Shown: positions 58,349 through 64,000 of the stretch, one piece after another
Numbering within the stretch: the stretch's first letter is position 1
Layout: every line of letters begins with the position of its first letter
Source: Bog-756 sp963704615
GTDB lineage: Bacteria > Actinomycetota > Acidimicrobiia > Acidimicrobiales > RAAP-2
Reading direction: 5' to 3'
NCBI GenBank assembly: GCA_963704615.1
Contig: OY969923.1
Span: 372,001 to 436,000, forward strand
DNA length: 64,000 nt
The notes under the pieces: model-generated
Told to the model about the DNA's origin: nothing
Seen by the model: the letters and a program-made list of their open reading frames with translations, nothing else
Databases searched by the model: none
Made by a program: the position numbers and the translations under genes

Positions 58349-61300
58349 TTAGTGCGGCAGCGCCGGTGGGGGAAGGCTCCTCGAACTTTCCGGGAGATCC
58401 GACCACCAAGACCGGGATGGAGCTCCTGCCACCCGTTCGGCAGCGCGCCAGTCCTCTCGGGTGAGCTGCTCCCAGGGACGGGCTCGCAGGCGTTCACACG
58501 CGCCCACAGCCGATGCGAAGTAGTTCGAAGCGTCGGCGATCTGCCCCCGGGCGAACGCCAGTAGAGCGAGGCACCGATCAACCGGGCCGTACTCCGTGCT
58601 GAGCGTGCCAACGATGACGTACTGACCCGAATAAGGTTCGAGCAGTTGAAAGAGCCGGTCGACGGTGTGGCGATCGGTTTCAATTCGACCGCCGATCTCT
58701 GCCGCCAGGCATACCGAGGCGAGCCATAATCCGTCGTCCGCCGTGTCAGGAAGCAAGGGGACGCCCCGACCGAGTGCATCGGCTGCACCCTCAAGATCAT
58801 CTCCGGACGCCGCCGCCACCCCCAGAGCGAGGGTCCAGGTCGGCATGTGCGGGTACATGGCGGCGAAGAGATCGAGCGATGGCTGGAGGTCGGCGAGCCC
58901 GCCCCGGTGGTAGGCATTGGTGAAGGCAGCCGCCCCCAGTACGGCCGGCGTGTCGGTTATCCCATGTTGCTCGCCGAGGTTGGAGAGGGCCGTGATGTGC
59001 TCGTCGGCGATCTCGAAATCACCATGAAGCCGAGTGCACGTGGCGGTTGCCAACTCGCGAAACCAGAGCTGCCTCGGGTTTCGCAATCGGCCGCCTACAT
59101 CCCTCAAGAGCTCAAGGCTCTCATCGGCGGCGTCTCCATCGCCGAATGCGATGCCGTCGATCAGGCACGCGAGATGCGCACGGAAGAGCCAATCGTCGTC
59201 CCCGAGGTCGCGCGCCACCTCGAGAAACTGTTTCGACCACTCTCGCCGTTGGGGATCGTGGCCGAATCGGGCCCACGAGTGGCGGGCGCTATAGGCAGCC
59301 GCCAAGACAGATCGATCTCCCAGTTCGATCGCCCCGGCGACGACGTTCGAAACGAGGTCGGAGGTCGCGGCATGACGCGCCGGAGTAGCTGCTTCGTTGA
59401 GCCATTCGCTGGCCACCAAAAGGCTCAGCCGAGTCCACGCCGAGCCAGCCCGCTCCATCGATTCGGACAACAGAGACCATCGCAGATCGGAAGCATTCAC
59501 CAGCCGACTGTGAAGGTCCGTGGCCAAAGCCACTAAGGCGAAACGTTCGTAGTCACCGGTGGACCGGGCGATGTCAGCGGCGGCCTTCCACGCCTCGTCG
59601 GCTGCAGCGGCATGCCCTGCCAGGGCCTCGGCTCGGCCGACTCGAAGCAGGAGGTCAACTCGGAGCCCAGGTGCTATTGCGTCGCCCAGCGAGGTGAGGG
59701 CCTGTTCGCACAGCAATCGGGCCAGTTCGAATTGCAATGACGCCAGAGCCGCATCGGCCCCAGCCAGTGCAAGTTCCACCGTTCGATCGATCCCGAGGTC
59801 AGCGACCGCGGCCAGTCCGTGATGAGCGGCGTCTATTGGTGAACCGCGGGACGCCAGCGCCTCGGCTACGGCGCCCCGGATCCGGACCTCGCGGCTTTTT
59901 GACACCGAGCTCGCCAGTACGTCACGGATCAATCCGTGATCGAAGGCGAACCGATCGAACTGACCGGTCTCTACGACGATTCCGGCCCCGAGGGCTTCGT
60001 CGAGGCGCTCCACGACGCGGGCGACCGCCAGGTCGCCCGCAGCCGCCAACGTCTCGACATCGAATTGCATGCCGATGATCGCCGCTGTCTCCAATAATCG
60101 CCGGGCGGGGTTCGACATCTCCTTCATTCGTTGACCGATCACCGTCTGGATCAGGGGGGTGATCGATCCCTTCGGATCCGTCGCCGCGGGGGCAACCTCG
60201 TAGCTCTTGTTCCAGATGGCGAGGACTTCTCGCACCAGCAAAGGGATGCCCCCGGTCTGCTCGCCCAGGCGAGTGGCGAACTCTTCGCCCCGCAGACTGG
60301 GGATCGCAACATCGAGCCGATCCACCAGGTCAACCAAGTCTGCTGTCAACAGCCGGTCGACCTCCATGGTGACCGTCCCCTCGCGTTTGAGGAGGTCGAG
60401 GAGCGGCTCGTCATTGCCGGATTGCCAGTCTCCCGCGCTACTCCTGCAGGCCACCACCACGGTGACCCGCCTGTCCCACGGCCGATCGAGCACCGCTCGC
60501 ATCAGCGCCATGGCTCCCTCGCCGAGACGGTGGGCGTCATCAACCAGGATGAGCAGTGGTTCGCCCTGCCCTGCTCTCGCTAGCAATTGGAGCACTGCCT
60601 CGATGAGTCTTCCTCGTGCGTGAGCAAGATTCTCGTCGTCGATCAAAGGTGGTGGCCCGAGCTCCGGCAGCAGCCAGGCGAGGTCGTCTTGGAGGTGACC
60701 GACACGATCCAACGACTGGGGGCCAGTCGCTTCGAGGACATCGCGCACCGCGTCTGCGAAAGGTCCATACGGCAGCGAGCTCTCGCGCTCCGCCGATCCC
60801 GAGGCGACCAGGACCGCCTTTTCGGCGGCTCTGCTTCCGAATTCGGTAAGGAGGCGACTCTTCCCGCATCCGGGTGGCCCGAGGACGAGAGCGAGACGGG
60901 GGTAATCGCCGACCTTGTCCTCGAACAAAAGCCGATCCAGCATGGCAAATTGTTCGACCCGATCGACGAACGGAAGAAGATCGGTGCTCTGGTTCCTCCA
61001 CCGGGTTGCGAATGTCGTACTGCGAGCTGCTCGATCCGAGGAATCTGATGCGCCGCCGCCCGAAATCGCGGGTCCGATTCTCGAGGGCTCCCACGCCAGC
61101 TCGGGTGACTGCTCGAGCACCATGCGTTCGAGGTGCCTGAGCTCCGGGCCCGGCTCGATGCCGAGTTCATCAATGAGCATCCGCCGTACCCGTCCGTAGA
61201 CGGCGAGGGCATCCGACTGGCGCCCACTGCGGTACAACGCGAGCATCAGCTGTGCCCAGAAGCGCTCTCTCATCGGGTTGCTGGCGACAAGACTCTCGAG

Positions 61301-61855
61301 TTCGGCGACTAGTTGTGTGTGCCGGACCAAAGCGAGATCTGTGTCGATCCGAAGCTCGATGGCCTCCAGTCGGCGTTCTGAAAGACGTTGAGACTCTGTC
61401 GCCGCGAATGACTCGAAGACGAAATCGGCGAGAGCGGTGCCCCGCCAGAGCGCCAGGGCATCCCGAAGCTCTCCGCTGGCCCTCGTAGGGTCGCCGGCTT
61501 TCAGACAAGCCGAAGCCTGCGAGACCGCCTGCTCGAAGCGAGCCGCGTCCACCTGCATCGGATCTATCGCCAGTACGTAACCAGGGTCCCGACTGACAAG
61601 GATCTCCGACCCACTTCCGATAGGTTTCGCGTCGCGAAGGTTTGATCGCAGCCGAGAAATGTAGGCGTGCACGGTTCTTACTGCAGACGGGGGAGAATCC
61701 TCCGCCCAGATCTCCTCAACGATGCGGTCCGTCGAGAGGACCTCACCGGCATGGATCGCCAACAGCGCCAAAACGGCGCGCTGACGGCGCCCACCAAGAG
61801 GCACCTGCATCCCGTCATTCCAAACCTCGAAGGGCCCCAGCATTCGAAAGTCCAT
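58349..61855 (-). CDS. SARP/AfsR-type transcriptional regulator with AAA ATPase and TPR-like regions
   Basis: A 1168-residue regulator. Residues about 1-95 form an OmpR-like winged helix (LGPFEVWNDGMQVPLGGRRQRAVLALL, HAYISRLRSNLR), and 100-250 a bacterial transcriptional activation domain (BTAD; DAARFEQAV...ELGIEPGPELRHLE). Residues 300-500 are an AAA/STAND-like NTPase with Walker A GPPGCGKS (about 326-333) and Walker B LLILVDDAH. The long C-terminus is helical and TPR-like. Such proteins activate secondary-metabolism or stress operons in response to ligand or phosphorylation. It starts at ATG 61855 after GAGGAC. The target genes are unknown. Confidence 0.92.
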   Translation of the reverse strand: MDFRMLGPFEVWNDGMQVPLGGRRQRAVLALLAIHAGEVLSTDRIVEEIWAEDSPPSAVRTVHAYISRLRSNLRDAKPIGSGSEILVSRDPGYVLAIDPMQVDAARFEQAVSQASACLKAGDPTRASGELRDALALWRGTALADFVFESFAATESQRLSERRLEAIELRIDTDLALVRHTQLVAELESLVASNPMRERFWAQLMLALYRSGRQSDALAVYGRVRRMLIDELGIEPGPELRHLERMVLEQSPELAWEPSRIGPAISGGGASDSSDRAARSTTFATRWRNQSTDLLPFVDRVEQFAMLDRLLFEDKVGDYPRLALVLGPPGCGKSRLLTEFGSRAAEKAVLVASGSAERESSLPYGPFADAVRDVLEATGPQSLDRVGHLQDDLAWLLPELGPPPLIDDENLAHARGRLIEAVLQLLARAGQGEPLLILVDDAHRLGEGAMALMRAVLDRPWDRRVTVVVACRSSAGDWQSGNDEPLLDLLKREGTVTMEVDRLLTADLVDLVDRLDVAIPSLRGEEFATRLGEQTGGIPLLVREVLAIWNKSYEVAPAATDPKGSITPLIQTVIGQRMKEMSNPARRLLETAAIIGMQFDVETLAAAGDLAVARVVERLDEALGAGIVVETGQFDRFAFDHGLIRDVLASSVSKSREVRIRGAVAEALASRGSPIDAAHHGLAAVADLGIDRTVELALAGADAALASLQFELARLLCEQALTSLGDAIAPGLRVDLLLRVGRAEALAGHAAAADEAWKAAADIARSTGDYERFALVALATDLHSRLVNASDLRWSLLSESMERAGSAWTRLSLLVASEWLNEAATPARHAATSDLVSNVVAGAIELGDRSVLAAAYSARHSWARFGHDPQRREWSKQFLEVARDLGDDDWLFRAHLACLIDGIAFGDGDAADESLELLRDVGGRLRNPRQLWFRELATATCTRLHGDFEIADEHITALSNLGEQHGITDTPAVLGAAAFTNAYHRGGLADLQPSLDLFAAMYPHMPTWTLALGVAAASGDDLEGAADALGRGVPLLPDTADDGLWLASVCLAAEIGGRIETDRHTVDRLFQLLEPYSGQYVIVGTLSTEYGPVDRCLALLAFARGQIADASNYFASAVGACERLRARPWEQLTREDWRAAERVAGAPSRSWWSDLPESSRSLPPPALPH

Positions 61856-62092
61856 GTGCGCTGCTTTGTCCTCCCTCTGCTACCCATCGTTCAAAGAGAG
61901 GTGATCCCTGTTGTGGGGTCCACCGTCGGCTCAATTCAACTCGACCACATCGGATCGCGCCATCCTGTCATCACCACCTGGACGACCAAGCCGACTCGGA
62001 GCGGACGAACCGAGAAGACCGCAAGAGAGCAAGAGAACGGTCGCTTTCGACGAAGTTGCCCTCAACAGGAAGAACCGTTGAAGACGACTCCG

Positions 62093-63313
62093 CTAATGAT
62101 GCTGAACTTGGTCGAGGCGGGCATCCTCCTCGGGCGGACGGTGAAGAATGGCCACCGCGACCAAGGAATCGGAAGACCACAGATCTTTCGGCGTGACGGT
62201 ATCTGGCAAGACGGCGGCGGAGTCCACGCGCCCCGGCCTGAAGACCCCATACTTCGCCATGCCCACGTTGTGAGCTACCAGATTCCGAATTATTCGTATC
62301 CCAGCAATCGCCAGCTGTTTGCGAGTGGCCCCGCCGCCGAGGGCTCGATCACCGTCCATTTCGACCAATCCCGAAACATCGAGAGTCGACCAAGAGCTGG
62401 CCTCCACGAGCAGTGAACCCACGGGTAGGCGATTCCGGCCGGCGCCAGTAGCGCGGTCTCCGCCTCGGTCAGAGGCCAGGAACGCGAATAATTCCGGGTC
62501 CCATTCGGCAGAACCGGAGGTGGGAGAATCGCTTCCTCCACTCGCACCGCCATGGCCGGCTTCACCATCGGTGAGAGCATTGGCCAAGCTTTTGTGCATG
62601 GTCAGAACCACCGCACCCTCGCCGGGCTCTTGTCCGCCCACGTCGTCCCCAGCTCCGCGATCGTCAAAGGCCGTGCTGTGTGAGGGGGGGGCGGGGTTGT
62701 AGGCGAAGAGAGGATCAGCCAGCGCAATAGGCAACGGTGGATCTGCCTCGAGGAAACAGCGGTAGACGAACTCCGAACACGTCAACGACTTTTTGGAAGT
62801 TCGGGAAGTCTGATAGACCATCTCGGGTTCAAAGACAGCCAGCACGGATTGGGACAGTGCTTCCAGCACGGTGCCAATGCGTTGGCTCGGACCACCGGCC
62901 TCATCGAAATACAGTTCGTAGGTGCGAAAGAGCGCCGGAACCATCAGAGTGATCAGGCTCAGGTATGCGTACACCGTGTCCCCAGTGTCGGCATAGTCAT
63001 GAGCCCGCGTCACTACCCCGTCCGCCGCCGCCCCGTTGACGATGTCGATGTGGCGGAGCGCAGTCGCGGTCCGGTCGTGGGGCAGCTTGAGACGATCGTG
63101 AAGGCTCTCGATACGAGCTGCTGCCGGGTGCTGCTCGCTCTCGCGGGATACCTGAGCAAATTTTCCCTCACCAAGGTAAAGACCAGCATGGCTGACTGGC
63201 CTGTTTTCGGCGAGTTGTATCAGTCCGCTGAGCGGATGGAGGCTATCGAACAAAAGCACATCGCCTGGCTTCAGCTTGCCGATGAAGGCACCGGGATCCG
63301 TCGTGAGTTCCAT
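62093..63313 (-). CDS. Permuted NlpC/P60 (YiiX/YebB-like) cysteine hydrolase
   Basis: A 406-residue protein with a circularly permuted papain-like NlpC/P60 fold: KLKPGDVLLFDS, VSHAGLYLGEGKFAQV (catalytic His early) and SLTCSEFVYRCF (Cys later). The Cys-after-His order is diagnostic. Residues 240-300 are a low-complexity linker; the C-terminal 100 residues, with SSWSTLDVSGLVEMDG and KYGVFRPG, are unrecognised. No signal peptide is visible, so it may act on lipids or amide bonds inside the cell. It follows a Sel1-repeat gene by 18 nt in a likely operon. Confidence 0.85.
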   Translation of the reverse strand: MELTTDPGAFIGKLKPGDVLLFDSLHPLSGLIQLAENRPVSHAGLYLGEGKFAQVSRESEQHPAAARIESLHDRLKLPHDRTATALRHIDIVNGAAADGVVTRAHDYADTGDTVYAYLSLITLMVPALFRTYELYFDEAGGPSQRIGTVLEALSQSVLAVFEPEMVYQTSRTSKKSLTCSEFVYRCFLEADPPLPIALADPLFAYNPAPPSHSTAFDDRGAGDDVGGQEPGEGAVVLTMHKSLANALTDGEAGHGGASGGSDSPTSGSAEWDPELFAFLASDRGGDRATGAGRNRLPVGSLLVEASSWSTLDVSGLVEMDGDRALGGGATRKQLAIAGIRIIRNLVAHNVGMAKYGVFRPGRVDSAAVLPDTVTPKDLWSSDSLVAVAILHRPPEEDARLDQVQHH

Positions 63314-63331
63314 GCCGCCTCCTTCAGACCA

Positions 63332-64000
63332 TCAGTTCGATGTCACATTCCCCGTTTGCCAACGCTGTAGTTCCGTCGCCGCCTGCTGCTCGCCGCCGTC
63401 TCGGGCCACGTTCATCCAGGTCACTGCTTCCTCACGGTTGCCCTCGTGGTCCAACAACTGACCAAGCTGATAGGCGGCGTAGCCGTGTCCGGACTCCGCT
63501 GCCTGTTTGTACCACCGCTTCGCTTGGTCGGGCTCGTCCTCCGCAAAGTGCTCGGCCAGTTGGAAGGCTGCGTCCTGATCCTGTTCTGAAGCCCCCTTGC
63601 GCCACCAACGCACCGCCTCGGACGCATCGTGGTTTTCGTTGAGGGCTAACCAGCCGCGCTGATAGGCCGCGTGTCCGTACCCTTCGTTGGCTGCCTGCTC
63701 GAAGAAAGCTGCTGCCTCGTCCGTCTTGCCCTCCTCCCACAGAAGTTCGGCGAGTCGGTACGCTGCCTCGGCATGCCGCTCCGAGGCTGCGTAGCGCCAC
63801 CACTTTTGCGCATCCGCTCGGTCCCCATCCTCGTTGAGAACCAGCCATCCCAGTTGGAATGCCGCTTGGACGTGGCCTGCCTTGGCCGCCTGTTCGTATG
63901 GCTCTCTGGCCTCTTCGGGGCGCGCCTGCTCCCACAGCGCCTCGGCGCTCACGAAGGCAGCCTCGGGATCGGCATCGCCCTCTGGAGCCTGTGGCTCGGA
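63332..64000 (-). CDS. Sel1/TPR-repeat protein (partial, runs off window)
   Basis: At least 222 residues of consecutive Sel1-like repeats of about 36 residues, or 35 in some cases: (A/E)WWRYAASERHAEAAYRLAEL, FFEQAANEGYGHAAYQRGWL, WWRKGASEQDQDAAFQLAEH, WYKQAAESGHGYAAYQLGQL. The reading frame is open to the window edge, so the true start is outside; GTG 63952 is an internal candidate only. Sel1 proteins are scaffolds. It is upstream of the permuted P60 gene with 18 nt between them. Confidence 0.88.
   Translation of the reverse strand, partial: SEPQAPEGDADPEAAFVSAEALWEQARPEEAREPYEQAAKAGHVQAAFQLGWLVLNEDGDRADAQKWWRYAASERHAEAAYRLAELLWEEGKTDEAAAFFEQAANEGYGHAAYQRGWLALNENHDASEAVRWWRKGASEQDQDAAFQLAEHFAEDEPDQAKRWYKQAAESGHGYAAYQLGQLLDHEGNREEAVTWMNVARDGGEQQAATELQRWQTGNVTSN

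Noticed and set aside
61856..62092. Plus-strand frames overlapping the SARP promoter region
   Set aside because: They run antisense into the regulator and P60 genes and have no ribosome-binding site or recognisable content.

Overview
The window is high-GC DNA of an actinobacterium. Several things point to class Acidimicrobiia rather than Streptomyces or Mycobacterium: the 126-bp tandem repeats at 41.9-42.6 kb encoding YWLVAADGGIFAFGDA-type modules, the dense SDR/amidohydrolase/P450 content, and a start-site pattern in which a TANNNT -10 element sits exactly 6 nt before ATG or GTG (leaderless mRNAs). The class assignment is an inference. No complete tRNA, rRNA or CRISPR array is present.

Region 1 (about 80-8823) looks like an integrated island. 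It is bounded by two 42-nt 3'-halves of a tRNA-Arg(ACG)-like gene, with a tyrosine integrase and arm-type repeats just inside the left end. Its cargo is an HNH nuclease, a sulfur-binding-domain/HNH restriction nuclease broken by a frameshift, and an AbiE-like toxin-antitoxin pair whose toxin is frameshifted in a G6 tract. Next come a truncated SRPBCC gene and a TetR gene divergent from an SDR-DUF1330-SDR operon. Both SDRs carry substitutions in the YxxxK motif.

Region 2 (8.9-15.9 kb) holds a flippase-like membrane protein, an unknown gene, and a Zur-type Fur regulator divergent from a four-gene zinc/manganese ABC importer with two permeases. A PIN-domain remnant follows. Region 3 (16-27.5 kb) is a very GC-rich small-molecule catabolic cluster: P450, ACMSD-like amidohydrolase, two paralogous D-aminoacylase-type amidohydrolases, three SDRs, an aldehyde dehydrogenase, a cyclase and a SnoaL-like protein. 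Many of these genes overlap by 4 nt. The substrate cannot be read from sequence.

Region 4 (27.5-45.6 kb) is mixed: a short Erm-type rRNA methylase, a Doc toxin/antitoxin pair, a second integrase, a protein with a 12-bp repeat-encoded KEGA tract, SurE, a secreted beta-propeller, a Tat-exported phospholipase-C-like enzyme, a 2',3'-cyclic phosphodiesterase, a TetR/MFS efflux pair with twin operators, a DUF3089 lipase-like protein, SRPBCC, a repeat/beta-lactamase-fold protein, a SpoIIAA-like protein, a cNMP-binding protein and a Bax-inhibitor-1 family membrane protein.

Region 5 (45.8-55.2 kb) is visibly AT-richer accessory DNA. It has a papain/C39-like protease with a small downstream partner, a divergent four-TM protein, and three near-identical ISL3-family insertion sequences. 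Between IS copies 2 and 3 sits a PD-(D/E)XK-like nuclease gene. The ISs have truncated at least three genes, and copy 1 inserted across the very end of copy 2. The protease module is the best candidate for an undescribed system.

Region 6 (55.3-64 kb) holds an ABM monooxygenase, a small anchored protein, a class III nucleotide cyclase co-oriented with a cNMP-binding protein, a 1168-aa SARP/AfsR-type regulator, a permuted NlpC/P60 (YiiX-like) protein and a Sel1-repeat protein that runs off the window.
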